This document shows positions 18,620-27,627 of a stretch of DNA of 64,000 nucleotides, piece after piece (positions within the stretch are counted from its first letter, which is position 1; every line of letters begins with the position of its first letter). A program made the position numbers and the translations under genes. Below the pieces are notes generated by a model. It ran no database searches. It was not told the origin of the DNA and worked only from the letters and a program-made list of their open reading frames with translations. Source of the DNA: Archangium violaceum (GTDB lineage Bacteria; Myxococcota; Myxococcia; Myxococcales; Myxococcaceae); NCBI RefSeq assembly GCF_016859125.1, contig NZ_CP069338.1, forward strand, positions 4,093,501 to 4,157,500, written 5' to 3'.

Positions 18620-20044
18620 TCAACCGTGGGAGGGCGGTGCGGAGGGGCCGACGTGGGCCTCCTGCCGGGGCTGCTCGTTGTAGATGGAGAGCCGCAGCGT
18701 CAGCACGTAGGTGACGCCGCAGGCGAGCACGGCGGGCGGACCGTACTCGGAGCCGAAGACCTCCAGCACCAGGGCGATGGCGGCCAGCGGCACGCCCACC
18801 ACCGCGACCAGCGCAGAGGCGATGCCCACCACCACGAAGAGGTGGACACTCAGCTCCAGGCCGGTGGCGGCGGCGAGCACCTGGGCGGTGGTCGCGCCGG
18901 ACACGCCGCCGAGCACCATCGAGGGGATGAGCATTCCCGCCGAGCCGCCCGATTGGATGGTGAAGCCGGTGGTGAGCAGCTTGCCGACGACGATGAGCAT
19001 CAGGAACCAGCCCTGCGACAGCGGGCCGGCATCTCCGGAGAGCAGCCGGGAGACGGTGTACTCGCCCATGCCCAGCACGTGCCGGGGATCCATTCCCACG
19101 GCGTAGAAGAGGCCCACGGCCACCACGGCGGTGAAGAGCGCGCCGGCGGCGCCGCGCAGCACCGGGGAGGCGCGCTTCACGAGCTGGCCCGTGTGCTTCA
19201 TGGTCAGGCCGAAGGCGAGCGCCACGGGGGCGGAGATGGCCACGGCCACCAGCGCGGTGAGGCCGTACTCGGCCAGGGTGTAGGTGTGGCCGTGGGGCGG
19301 GGCCACGAAGATGGGGTGGAAGCCGAGGAAACGGTTGTTGAGGGCGTAGGCGATGATGGCGGCGAAGAGGCAGTAGGCCAGCTTCCTGTAGACGATGCGG
19401 TTGCCGTACACCACCTCGAGGGCGAAGAGCGCCGAGGCGAAGGGGGCGTTGAGCAGGGTACCCACCGCGGCGGCGATGCCGGCGAGCTGGCAGGTGCGCA
19501 GGGTGTGCTCCGAGCGCGCCCGCGTCACTCGCGCCAGGCCCGCGCCCAGCGACTCGCCCACCAGCACCACCGGGCCCTCCAGCCCTCCGGAGGCGCCAGT
19601 GCCCAGCGTCAGCAGGGTGGCCGCCGCCTTGCGGAAGGCGAGCCGGAAGGCGGGCAGTGAGTAGCGCGGGCGGGGATCGTCCGCCGTGTCCTTGTAGGTG
19701 ATGTGGTAGTTGTTCAGGGCCACGTCCACGCCGTCCGAGGCCACCTCGCTCCAGCCGGAGCGCCGGTTGAGCAGCCCGCGCAGCAGCCCGCCCGCCACCA
19801 GCACGGACACCAGCACCAGCGGGGCCCACCAGACGTCCGCCTCGGCCACGAAGGCCAGCAGGCCATCGCTGGTGGCGTGGACGCCGTAGCGCAGGAGCGA
19901 GCACACGCCCCAGATGAAGACGGAGTTGAGGGCGACCCGCGCCACCGTGCGCGCGATGGTGTCCCACGAGTCATGGAGCGCTCGCTGCTCCTCGTCCAAG
20001 GGTTCCTGCCGCCGGGCCATGGGGGGAGGGTACCAGCCCTCCAT
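18620..20044 (-). CDS. ClC-family voltage-gated chloride channel / H+/Cl- exchanger
   Basis: A 474-residue ClC transporter. The ion-path motifs are in order: GTGASGG (equivalent of GSGIP), GLEGPVVLVGE (GxEGP), and GGSAGMLIPSMVLGG (GGxFxP), spread over about eleven hydrophobic segments. There is no CBS domain at the C-terminus. The gating glutamate of the GxEGP motif is present, which is compatible with either channel or exchanger function. The start could be ATG 20044 or ATG 20020; the latter has a distant GGAGGG. The neighbour upstream is a truncated nucleotidyltransferase gene, and the downstream neighbour is convergent. Confidence 0.88.
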   Translation of the reverse strand: MEGWYPPPMARRQEPLDEEQRALHDSWDTIARTVARVALNSVFIWGVCSLLRYGVHATSDGLLAFVAEADVWWAPLVLVSVLVAGGLLRGLLNRRSGWSEVASDGVDVALNNYHITYKDTADDPRPRYSLPAFRLAFRKAAATLLTLGTGASGGLEGPVVLVGESLGAGLARVTRARSEHTLRTCQLAGIAAAVGTLLNAPFASALFALEVVYGNRIVYRKLAYCLFAAIIAYALNNRFLGFHPIFVAPPHGHTYTLAEYGLTALVAVAISAPVALAFGLTMKHTGQLVKRASPVLRGAAGALFTAVVAVGLFYAVGMDPRHVLGMGEYTVSRLLSGDAGPLSQGWFLMLIVVGKLLTTGFTIQSGGSAGMLIPSMVLGGVSGATTAQVLAAATGLELSVHLFVVVGIASALVAVVGVPLAAIALVLEVFGSEYGPPAVLACGVTYVLTLRLSIYNEQPRQEAHVGPSAPPSHG

Positions 20045-20059
20045 CGGATTGATAAGGTT

Positions 20060-20368
20060 TCAGGTCAAACGACCTGCCTGCCTGCCCTGCAGGTCGGCTT
20101 CCACGTGCGCGCGGTCGGGCAGCACGCGATCGTCATTCACCCTCGCCAGGTGCGGCTCGGCTTCGTCGAAGATGGCGAACTCCAACAGGTGGCCATCGTC
20201 ATGGAGCACCTTGAGCCCATGCGCCGTCTCGCGCACCTTCAGGACGATGCGCTCGCCATCGGGCAACCAGCTCAGGTCCTGGCGGAACGACTCCTGTGCT
20301 CCCGCGACGGTGATGATGAGGAAGTCATGGTCCGACCACGCGTCCGGCGTACGCCCGAGCTCGGCCAT
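20060..20368 (-). pseudogene. Nucleotidyltransferase-like fragment
   Basis: The 102 codons here encode the middle of a nucleotidyltransferase-fold protein. WSDHDFLIITV matches the metal-binding DxD strand, and the Gly-Ser that should stand before it is encoded just upstream of the ATG (KLGSMAELGRTPDAW), in the same frame but without a start codon or ribosome site. The usual protein is about 250 residues, so both the N-terminal beginning and most of the C-terminal half are missing; the last residues (LQGRQAGRLT) are not family-like. I read it as a decayed gene rather than a small functional one. Confidence 0.6.
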
Positions 20369-20444
20369 CGAGCCCAGCTTGCTCTGATGTATCCCAGCAC
20401 CACCCCCTACGCGTCGTCGGATGCCCTGGCGGACTGGCTCTCGT

Positions 20445-20870
20445 TCAGCCCGGACAATCCTGTGACGACGGGTCCGGCTGCTGGCCCAGTGCCTTCTTCA
20501 TGGCCTCAGCCCCCACCTCGATGAGCGGTGCGGCGACCCTCGCGAACTCGTCCGGAAGGAAGTCGGAAATCCATACCAACCGGCTGGTTCGTGGCCCCTC
20601 GGCGACGACCTGCATGGATGCATTGTGATGAGCAGGCGGTCCCCCGACGACCGCGTACGCGACACGCATGGCGGCGTCGTCGATCGTGACGATCCGTTCC
20701 TTCACGACCAACCCATTCGCGAACGTCACGAGCCGGGCGTCCCCTTCCATGCGGCAGTCCACGAGCACGCCCGGTGTCAGCCGCTCATGCGCCCGTCCCA
20801 CGTCACGCAAGGCCTTCCAGACTTCCTCGGCGGGCGCGGGGATGACGATTTCCTTTCGAATCGTTCCCAT
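20445..20870 (-). CDS. SRPBCC (START/Bet v1-like, polyketide-cyclase/AHSA1-type) protein
   Basis: A 141-residue SRPBCC-fold protein: IRKEIVIPAPAEEVWKALRDVG at the N-terminus is the typical first strand and helix, and the C-terminal long helix ends EVGAEAMKKALG. The fold forms a hydrophobic pocket that binds lipids or aromatic ligands; some members are cyclases. Its ATG overlaps the stop of a 23-codon open frame (TGATG at 20868-20872), so translation is probably coupled to it. It belongs to a minus-strand cluster headed by an AraC regulator. Ligand unknown. Confidence 0.82.
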   Translation of the reverse strand: MGTIRKEIVIPAPAEEVWKALRDVGRAHERLTPGVLVDCRMEGDARLVTFANGLVVKERIVTIDDAAMRVAYAVVGGPPAHHNASMQVVAEGPRTSRLVWISDFLPDEFARVAAPLIEVGAEAMKKALGQQPDPSSQDCPG

Positions 20871-20941
20871 CAGTCGACCGCCTTCGCGATGGGTCCGTGG
20901 TCCGCGACATTCTTCACCTTCAAACCGATGTGCTCGTACAT
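20870..20941 (-). pseudogene. 23-codon remnant of a VOC (glyoxalase-fold) gene
   Basis: ATG 20941 has an excellent AGGAGGG ribosome site and the first codons read MYEHIGLKVKNV, the classic beginning of VOC-family proteins (MYxHIGLKVxDV). Only 23 codons remain, ending AKAVD and stop. The stop overlaps the SRPBCC start. It looks like an internal deletion that left the first strand of a VOC gene and a few later codons, keeping the translation start of the operon. Confidence 0.6.
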
Positions 20942-20963
20942 GTTCCCTCCTGAAGAGAGGGGG

Positions 20964-21815
20964 TCACCGTACGAGCCCTGCCGCCAGCCGATCTTGGAGG
21001 ATCTTGCGGTCACCTCGGGCCAGCCGACGGAAGCTCCGAGGCGACACGCCCGCGGCGCGGTGGAACGACCGCGTGAAGTTGGAGAGATCTCCGAACCCCA
21101 CGTCATAGGCCACCGTGCTGATCGCCTCGTCACCCTGGGCCAGCAGCCACGCGGCCTCTCGCAGTCGCAGGTGCACCAGATACTGGTGGGGCGTCACGCC
21201 GAGCACGGCCGAGAACAGCCTGAGAAAGTGGAAGGGGCTCAGACCGACCTGTCTCGCCACCGCGGCCAGATCGATCTCCTCACGGCTGTGGGCGTCGAGC
21301 CACAGCGCCGCATGGACGGCCCTTCGGCGGTCGCGAGCGTCGACCTCCAGCGCCCGTCCGCGCTCCCCTGTTACGGCACGGATGAAGGTCGCCGCATAGA
21401 GGATGCCGGCCTCGTCTACACCGACGTCGCTCCCGCCCGTCGCCGCCGCCTGGGCCAACTCTCCCGCCACGGCCAGCTCGCGAATGGGCGGAACGCCGCG
21501 CGTGCTCCACAGGTCCGACGGGCCACCCAACGCATCGAGGAGCTCCGGCGTCAGCCGGAAGCAAAGGCATTCATCGCCGCAAGTCGTGTGGTCGTGCGTG
21601 CAGACGTAATCGTCGCCCGCGCGGCCTACGACGGTGGAGCCCGCCACCATGTCGCGGACCCGCCGGCCGACCCGGTACCCGAAACTGCCCGTGCGCACGT
21701 AGGAGATGCTCGTGCTCTCATGCAGCTCGGTGAAAGGCGCCGCCGAGGTGCCGGCTTCGCACTTGTAGGCCACGACCGTGAGCTGGCCCGTCTTCAGGAT
21801 TGTCTGTACGGCCAT
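20964..21815 (-). CDS. AraC-family transcriptional regulator
   Basis: A 283-residue regulator with an N-terminal cupin-like sensing part (residues about 1-150, with [15 protein letters not shown], four Cys/His that might bind metal or thiol reagents) and a C-terminal AraC double helix-turn-helix ([22 protein letters not shown] and [22 protein letters not shown]). Start ATG 21815 is chosen since the conserved part begins there; there is no strong ribosome site. It precedes the VOC remnant and the SRPBCC gene on the same strand, a common layout in which such a regulator controls small-molecule-modifying genes. Confidence 0.85.
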   Translation of the reverse strand: MAVQTILKTGQLTVVAYKCEAGTSAAPFTELHESTSISYVRTGSFGYRVGRRVRDMVAGSTVVGRAGDDYVCTHDHTTCGDECLCFRLTPELLDALGGPSDLWSTRGVPPIRELAVAGELAQAAATGGSDVGVDEAGILYAATFIRAVTGERGRALEVDARDRRRAVHAALWLDAHSREEIDLAAVARQVGLSPFHFLRLFSAVLGVTPHQYLVHLRLREAAWLLAQGDEAISTVAYDVGFGDLSNFTRSFHRAAGVSPRSFRRLARGDRKILQDRLAAGLVR

Positions 21816-21974
21816 GGGAAGGACGAGGCTACCCGATGACCCGGGGCCGAACCTGGACATTCTTGCCAGGCCGAGGCCGGTGCGGACTGGTACTGCGAGC
21901 ATTGCGGTCAGTGCCGGTGGACGAAGCGACCGTTGTCTTCCGTCACGGCCAATTCTCTGGCGTGGAATGATGGG

Positions 21975-22853
21975 ATGCCAGTGCACCCCCTCTTCGCCCA
22001 TCCTTCCAGCCGCTGGAGCCTCCTCGTCACCCCCGCGCCCGCGGTCGTGGTTGGCGTCTATGTGATGCTCCGGCACGGCGTGTCACCCGCCGTCATCGGG
22101 CTCCAGGCCGCGGCCGCGATCCTCGCGGGGTGGGGCGGCGCGCGGGTTGCCCGCCTGCCGCGAGACAAGGTGCTTGCGTGGGCCCCCGCACTTGCCGCTG
22201 GTGGGCTCCTCTGTGGCTTCTTGACACTCGTGTCTCCCGGCCTCGATGGCGTTCATCGCTGGTGGGTGTTGGGGCCCCTCCGGTTGCATGCGTCGTCGCT
22301 CCTCGCCCCCCTCGTCCTTCTCGGGACCGCTGTCCTGTTCGAGGCAGGGCGGCCCCTTGCCGCGGCAGGCGTTGTCCTCTTGATGCAGGCGCTCCACCTC
22401 GTTCAGCCAGATGCTGCCCAGGCGACCGCATTGGGAGCCGCCTCGCTGGTGCTCCTCACCCTCTCTCCCGGAGCGCCGCTGCTGCGCTGGGGGTTGGGCT
22501 CGGTGGTGCTGCTGTCCACCGCGCTCGCCTGGAGGCGCCCGGACCCGCTGCTCCCCGTGCCGCACGTGGAGGGCATCGTTCGGCTCGCGACCGAAGCCGG
22601 CATGCTCTGGGGCGTCGCGGCCCTCGCGTCGCTGGCGGTCATCCCGCTGGGACTGGCCCTCGTGGGCGTGAGTGGGTGGCGCCGTTCCTCCCCGCTGGCG
22701 TGGCGGGTGACCGTCAGTCTCGCGATGTACCTCGGGCTTCAGGTTCTTACCCCCGCTTTCGGTCATTTCCCCGTACCAGTCCTCGGCTTCGGCGTCTCCC
22801 CTCTCATCGGCACCTGGCTGTCGCTGGGTATCGTGGGCGTATTACGCGATTAA
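21975..22853 (+). CDS. Multi-pass membrane protein, SEDS (FtsW/RodA)-like
   Basis: A 292-residue integral membrane protein with about nine hydrophobic segments. Three short motifs recall SEDS peptidoglycan polymerases: [18 protein letters not shown] (compare GxxRWIxLGxxxxQPSE), [15 protein letters not shown] (compare QPDLGTA) and [16 protein letters not shown] near the C-terminus (compare SYGGSSLxxxxxxxG). They occur in the right order. The protein is about 80-100 residues shorter than FtsW/RodA, and the catalytic-Asp region is uncertain. ATG 21975 is the likely start. The call is tentative; it may be a divergent relative with another job. There is no partner class B PBP gene nearby. Confidence 0.5.
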   Translation: MPVHPLFAHPSSRWSLLVTPAPAVVVGVYVMLRHGVSPAVIGLQAAAAILAGWGGARVARLPRDKVLAWAPALAAGGLLCGFLTLVSPGLDGVHRWWVLGPLRLHASSLLAPLVLLGTAVLFEAGRPLAAAGVVLLMQALHLVQPDAAQATALGAASLVLLTLSPGAPLLRWGLGSVVLLSTALAWRRPDPLLPVPHVEGIVRLATEAGMLWGVAALASLAVIPLGLALVGVSGWRRSSPLAWRVTVSLAMYLGLQVLTPAFGHFPVPVLGFGVSPLIGTWLSLGIVGVLRD

Positions 22854-23104
22854 CTCCGCACGTCCACCGGGTTGCTCTGCGCCAGGTTCGGCTGGGAAGA
22901 GGCTCGCGAGATGCTCGCGGTCGCCGAGGCGTGGGCGATGGGAGGGGCTGGGGCCGGCGGCTGGCTCAAACTGCGGCGCTTGCGCTCGCAGGTGAAACAC
23001 TGGATGTGCTGCACTTCTCCCAGGAACTGCTGCGACACAAGCGTACCTATGCCCAGGCGAAGCTGCCGCTCGTGCACCGCGGAACGCCCCCCTGAGTGCG
23101 AACA

Positions 23105-23695
23105 CTACGAGTCGTCTGACACCCTGACGGTGCTCAACTGCGAAGCGATGCTCTCTCGTGCGCTCTTGCGTGCGGCCTCGAGCACCTGGCGCTTCGCGCT
23201 GTCCGTCGCGAGTCCACGCGCGATCATCACCGCCCCGACGCACTGGTTGAGGAGCGCGAAGGCGACCGATGTGTCGCCCACCTTCTCCGAGAGGACGGCC
23301 AACAGCTCCGAAAGCGCGCGCTCGAACACCTCCTTCGTCTCGGCCGGAGCGCGGCCAATCTCCGAGGCCAGTGTCGGCAGCACGCATCCCGACTCCGGAT
23401 GCCGCACATGAGCGAGGCTGAGGTAGGTGTCGATGGCGAGGAGCAACTGCTCTTCGTTGCGCGGCTCGATGGTGGAGAAGCGGCTGCGCGTCGCCTCGAG
23501 CTCCGTCTCGACGATGGCGGACAGCAACTCTCCCTTGCCTTCGAAGTGCCGGTAGAACGCGCCGCTGGTGAGCCCTGCCGCGCTCGCGAGCGCATCCACT
23601 CCGCTGCCAGCGAACCCCTGCTGCTTCGCGAGCGAGGCGCTGGCGCGCACGAGTTTCTCACGGGACCGTGACTTCTGTTCGGGGGGATAGCGCAT
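23105..23695 (-). CDS. TetR-family repressor
   Basis: A 196-residue TetR-type regulator. The N-terminal helix-turn-helix is clear (VRASASLAKQQGFAGSGVDALASAAGLTSGAFYRHFEGKGELL), followed by a helical ligand-binding domain of the AcrR/NemR-like kind with a Cys in HPESGCVLPTL at the position used by some electrophile-sensing members. It is divergent from the molybdopterin oxidoreductase gene, with a perfect palindrome between them, so it very likely represses that gene and itself. Confidence 0.88.
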   Translation of the reverse strand: MRYPPEQKSRSREKLVRASASLAKQQGFAGSGVDALASAAGLTSGAFYRHFEGKGELLSAIVETELEATRSRFSTIEPRNEEQLLLAIDTYLSLAHVRHPESGCVLPTLASEIGRAPAETKEVFERALSELLAVLSEKVGDTSVAFALLNQCVGAVMIARGLATDSAKRQVLEAARKSARESIASQLSTVRVSDDS

Positions 23696-23708
23696 GGATC
23701 TTCAATAA

Positions 23709-23724
23709 GATAACGTTCGTTATC
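23709..23724. promoter_or_regulatory. Palindromic operator between TetR gene and oxidoreductase gene
   Basis: GATAACG-TT-CGTTATC (23709-23724) is a perfect 7+2+7 palindrome, AT-rich against its surroundings, located 14 bases upstream of the TetR ATG (23695, minus) and 22 bases upstream of the oxidoreductase ATG (23746, plus). Position and symmetry are as expected for a dimeric TetR operator. Confidence 0.75.
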
Positions 23725-23745
23725 CCTTTGGCAAAGGTCTCCGCC

Positions 23746-26064
23746 ATGACGACTGAGCAGACCGCCTGCATCCTGTGCTCCCGCAACTGCGGGCTCCGTG
23801 TCGAAGTCGAGGGCTCCCGCCTCACGAGCATTCGCGGCGACGACGCGCACCCGGTCTCCAAGGGGTACCTCTGCCAGAAGGCCGCTCGGTTGCAGCACTA
23901 TCAGGAGAACGCGGATCGCCTCGAGCACCCGCTGCGCCGCGAGGCAGATGGCCGCTTCGTGCGCGTGGGTTGGGACGAGGCGCTCGCCGACATCGCCGCC
24001 CGGCTGGTCGCGCTTCGTGAGCGGCACGGCGGTCGCGCGTTCGCGTTCTACGGCGGTGGCGGCCAGGGCAATCACCTCGGGGGCGCGTACAGCCGGCAGC
24101 TCACGAATGCGATGAAGAGCCGCTTCGTGTACAGCGCGCTCGCCCAGGAGAAGACCGGCGACTTCTGGGTCAATGGCCGATTGTTCGGCGACCAGCGTTG
24201 CCACGTGACGGAGGACGTCGAGCACGCGGACGTCGTGCTCTTCATCGGCACGAACCCCTTCCAGGCGCACGGCATCCCGAATGCGCGCGACACGCTGCGG
24301 GAGCTGAAGAAGGACCCCGCGCGCACGATGGTCGTGATCGACCCACGCAAGACGGAGACGGCGCGCATGGCCGATGTGCACCTTCAGTTGCGCCCCGGCA
24401 CCGACGCATTCCTGCTCGCCGCGATGCTCGGCATCATCGTGCGCGACGGCCTGCATGACCGGGCGTTTCTCGCCGAGCGCTGCACCGGGCTCCCGGCGGT
24501 CGAGGCCGCGCTCCGGGCGGTCCCCATCGAGGAGTTCGTTCGTCGCGCGGACGTGCCTCTCGCCGACGTCGAGCGCGTCGCACGGACGTTCGCCAGCGCG
24601 CGCGCCGCGTGCGTGCGCGTCGACCTGGGGCTGCAGCAGAGCCTCCACAGCACGCTCAACTCGTACCTCGAGAAGCTCCTGTTCCTGCTGACCGGGAATC
24701 TCGGCAAGCGCGGGGGGAACAACTTCCACTCGCTCTTCCTGCCGATCCTCGGCAACACCGACGAGCGCTCCGGCCGGCACATGCGCACCGCGCATCACCG
24801 CATGTTCCCGATTGGTGGGCTGTATCCGCCGAACATCCTGCCCGGTGAAATCGAACACGAGGGCGAGGATCGCGTGCGTGCGCTGTTCGTCGACAGCGCC
24901 AACCCGGTCCTCACCGGCGCGGACACCGCCGCCTACGAGCGCGCGTTCGCGAAGCTCGAGCTGCTCGTCGTCGTGGACGTGGCGATGACCGAGACGGCGC
25001 GCTTCGCGCACTATGTCCTGCCCGCGGCGACACAGCTCGAGAAGTGGGAGTGCACGGGGTTCAACCTCGAGTTCCCCGACAACGCGTTCCAGCTCCGCCA
25101 CCCCCTGTTTCCACCGCGCGCGGAGGCCTTGCCCGAGCCGGAGATCTACACGCGGCTCCTCGAGGCCATGGGCGAGCTGCCCCGGTCCTTCCCGGTGCTC
25201 GAGCGCATCGCGGCGGCCGAGCCCGCCGCCACGAAGCACGCCGGCTTCCTCGCCGCGCTTGGCGCGACGCTCGCCGCGAAGCCGCGGTGGATTCCATACG
25301 CCGCGTCGATCGCGTACCGCACGCTGGGGCGGGCGCTCCGAACGTCACGAGCGCACCCGGAGCGCGTTCCGCCCGCCGCCGCGGCGCCCCTCATCGGGCC
25401 GGCGCTCGACCTCGCGCGGAGGGAGCCCCGCGCGGTCCGCCGCGCAGGGCATCGCGGCAATCGGCTCACCCTGGGCCTGTCGCTGTTCCAGACGATTCTC
25501 GACAAGGCCGAGGGCACGCTCGTCACGCGACACGAGTTCGCCGACACCTGGTCGTTCATCCGTCACCACGACCGTCGCGTGCACCTGGAGATTGCGGAGA
25601 TGCTCGGTGCTCTCCGTGCCCTCCGGGACGAGCCCGAGGCGAGCCCGGAGCTCGTGCTGCTGGCGGGCGAGCGCCGCGCCTACAACGCCAACCAGATCTT
25701 CCGTGACCCGTCCTGGCGCAAGAGCGACCCTCACGGCGCGATGCGCATGCACCCCGATGACGCGCGTGCGCGCGGACTCTCCTCGGGCTCGCGTGCGATC
25801 TGCGAGTCGGACACCGGACAGGTCGAGGTCACGATCGAGCTCGACGAGGCACTCCGTCCCGGGATGGTCACGCTCCCCCACGGCTACGGGATGCGCTACC
25901 GCGGCGGAGCCCCCATCGGTCCCCAGATCAACCGCCTCACGGCGAGCGACCACTGCGACCCGCTCGCGCGCACGCCCTTTCACAAGCACGTTCCGGTTCG
26001 GGTGACCGCGGTCGATGCTGAGCCGGTTTCAGCCTCCGATACCTCGCGCCCGATGATCGTCTGA
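23746..26064 (+). CDS. Molybdopterin (bis-MGD) oxidoreductase
   Basis: A 772-residue member of the DMSO-reductase superfamily. The N-terminal 4Fe-4S motif is complete: Cys8, Cys11 and Cys15 (CILCSRNCGLRV) and Cys43 (KGYLCQKA). The molybdopterin-binding parts are visible: VGWDEALADIA, VLFIGTNPFQAHGIPNAR, MVVIDPRKTETARMADVHLQLRPGTDAF and the C-terminal cofactor-binding domain (MRMHPDDARARGL, GMVTLPHGYGMRY). There is no Tat signal, so it is cytoplasmic. It needs an electron partner that is not encoded next to it. ATG 23746 is chosen directly before the Fe-S motif; the longer frame upstream runs through the operator. It is probably repressed by the divergent TetR protein. Substrate unknown. Confidence 0.88.
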   Translation: MTTEQTACILCSRNCGLRVEVEGSRLTSIRGDDAHPVSKGYLCQKAARLQHYQENADRLEHPLRREADGRFVRVGWDEALADIAARLVALRERHGGRAFAFYGGGGQGNHLGGAYSRQLTNAMKSRFVYSALAQEKTGDFWVNGRLFGDQRCHVTEDVEHADVVLFIGTNPFQAHGIPNARDTLRELKKDPARTMVVIDPRKTETARMADVHLQLRPGTDAFLLAAMLGIIVRDGLHDRAFLAERCTGLPAVEAALRAVPIEEFVRRADVPLADVERVARTFASARAACVRVDLGLQQSLHSTLNSYLEKLLFLLTGNLGKRGGNNFHSLFLPILGNTDERSGRHMRTAHHRMFPIGGLYPPNILPGEIEHEGEDRVRALFVDSANPVLTGADTAAYERAFAKLELLVVVDVAMTETARFAHYVLPAATQLEKWECTGFNLEFPDNAFQLRHPLFPPRAEALPEPEIYTRLLEAMGELPRSFPVLERIAAAEPAATKHAGFLAALGATLAAKPRWIPYAASIAYRTLGRALRTSRAHPERVPPAAAAPLIGPALDLARREPRAVRRAGHRGNRLTLGLSLFQTILDKAEGTLVTRHEFADTWSFIRHHDRRVHLEIAEMLGALRALRDEPEASPELVLLAGERRAYNANQIFRDPSWRKSDPHGAMRMHPDDARARGLSSGSRAICESDTGQVEVTIELDEALRPGMVTLPHGYGMRYRGGAPIGPQINRLTASDHCDPLARTPFHKHVPVRVTAVDAEPVSASDTSRPMIV

Positions 26065-26279
26065 CACCCGCGGCGGCACGCCCGCCCAGGGTGCACACGA
26101 GGCAGCATTCCCGAGGTCAGGAGTCGGAAACAGTGTGGCAGCCAGACTGGCGGGCGCTCCAGCATCTCGCCAGCCACGGGCGCATCTGTTAGGAGCGCAG
26201 GTTCGCAGGTTCCGGGGCAGTTCCGCCGGGCCTGGACGCCTGGCATCCGAGATGCCCTCTAGAGGCTGGAACAACGCGC

Positions 26280-27608
26280 ATGAAGACCGAAGACCTGGCG
26301 TTCCTCCGCTCCTTCTTCCGTGCGGTCACCGATCAGCCCATCGAGTTCAATGGGACCGACGCGAGCCGCTATGTGCCGCTGTACGAGACTCCGGAGCTGG
26401 CCCCTCATGATCCGGTCAAGTTGCTGGCGCGCCCCATCCAGTTCGCCCTCGGGCAGAGCGTGCAGCTCTTCTCCGGCTTCCGGGGGAGCGGCAAGAGCAC
26501 CGAGCTTCACCGCTTGCGCAAATACCTGGGCGAGCAGGGCGATTACAAAGTCGTGCTCTGCGACATCGAGGACTACATCAACCTGTCGCAGAACGTCGAC
26601 ATCATCGACTTCCTTCTGGCCGTGGCCGGGGCCTTCGGGGATGCGCTCCAGAAGGAGGGCTTCCTCCCGAACGATCCTTCGAGGGAGGGCTATTGGGAGC
26701 GCTTCACCAACCTCCTGAAGCGCACCAATATCAGCATTCCGGACCTGTCCACGGTGGGACTCAAGGTCGCGCTCAAGAGCGATCCCTCGTTCCGGGAGAC
26801 GCTCCAGAAGCGCATGTCCGGTCATCTCGGGACGCTGGTGGAGGACGTGCGCGCCTACGTCACGGGCTGCGTGAAGAAGGTCAAGGAGCGACACGGCCCC
26901 GACACGGAGGTCGTGCTCTTGCTGGACTCGATGGAGCACATCCGTGGGACGTCGACCAACGCGACGGCCGTGCAGGACTCGGTGGTGAACCTGTTCACCA
27001 GCCATAGCGACAAGCTCCACTTCGACCACCTGCACGTCGTCTACACGATTCCCCCCTACTTGAAGGTTCTGTACCCGAACCTTGGAACACTTTACTCCCC
27101 AGGGGGCGTCCAGGTTCTCCCCGCGCTGAAGGTGCGGGACAGTTCTGGAAACGTCTTCCAGCCGGGCCTCGACCTGCTGGAGCGGCTCATCTCCGCGCGA
27201 GGCCCTTGGCAGCGGCTGCTCGGTCCGGAGCGCGAAACGCTCGACAAGTTGAGCCTTTTGTCGGGCGGACACCTGCGCGACTTCCTGCGGCTGTTCTCCG
27301 AGATCATCCGCCGGGCGGATCGGCTACCGGTGCCGGTGGAGACAGTCGATGCCGCCATCGCTCAAGTCCGCACCGAGTTCCTCCCCATCGCGGATGCGGA
27401 TGCGAAGTGGCTCCACCTGATCGCCACCACGCATGGAGTGGCGCTGCCGGAGATCAAGCAACTGCATGATCTCGCGCGCTACCTCGATACGCACCTCGCG
27501 CTGTACTACCGGAACGGCAACGAGTGGTACGACGTGCACCCGCTCGTACGCGACGTCGTGAAGGCCCAGGTGGAGGAAGCCAGCAAGCGCACGGCGAAGG
27601 TGCCCTGA
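26280..27608 (+). CDS. P-loop (AAA/STAND-like) ATPase, first gene of an ATPase-TPR pair
   Basis: A 442-residue ATPase. Walker A is GFRGSGKST (residues 66-74) and Walker B is VVLLLDSMEH with Asp216. The N-terminal SFFRAVTDQPIEFNGTDASRYVPLYE precedes the P-loop, and a C-terminal winged-helix-like part (about 380-430, LALYYRNGNEWYDVHPLVRDVV) follows, as in ORC/STAND-type ATPases. The next gene starts 19 bases downstream and encodes a TPR protein, so the two form one unit. I know of similar ATPase-plus-TPR pairs in myxobacteria and cyanobacteria that are suspected to be signalling or conflict modules, but a function is not established. Confidence 0.7.
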   Translation: MKTEDLAFLRSFFRAVTDQPIEFNGTDASRYVPLYETPELAPHDPVKLLARPIQFALGQSVQLFSGFRGSGKSTELHRLRKYLGEQGDYKVVLCDIEDYINLSQNVDIIDFLLAVAGAFGDALQKEGFLPNDPSREGYWERFTNLLKRTNISIPDLSTVGLKVALKSDPSFRETLQKRMSGHLGTLVEDVRAYVTGCVKKVKERHGPDTEVVLLLDSMEHIRGTSTNATAVQDSVVNLFTSHSDKLHFDHLHVVYTIPPYLKVLYPNLGTLYSPGGVQVLPALKVRDSSGNVFQPGLDLLERLISARGPWQRLLGPERETLDKLSLLSGGHLRDFLRLFSEIIRRADRLPVPVETVDAAIAQVRTEFLPIADADAKWLHLIATTHGVALPEIKQLHDLARYLDTHLALYYRNGNEWYDVHPLVRDVVKAQVEEASKRTAKVP

Positions 27609-27627
27609 TAGGGAGCTAGGGAACGCC

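Noticed and set aside
22130-23095. Open frame continuing past the SEDS-like gene (LAQTAALALAGETLDVLHFS near 22990-23060)
   Set aside because: Its last 70 codons look slightly coding-like and could be the end of a lost gene, but no start, ribosome site or family is seen, so I did not list it as a feature.
23227-25239. 670-codon minus-strand frame across the molybdopterin oxidoreductase
   Set aside because: Shadow of the real gene on the opposite strand; it also runs through the TetR gene out of frame.
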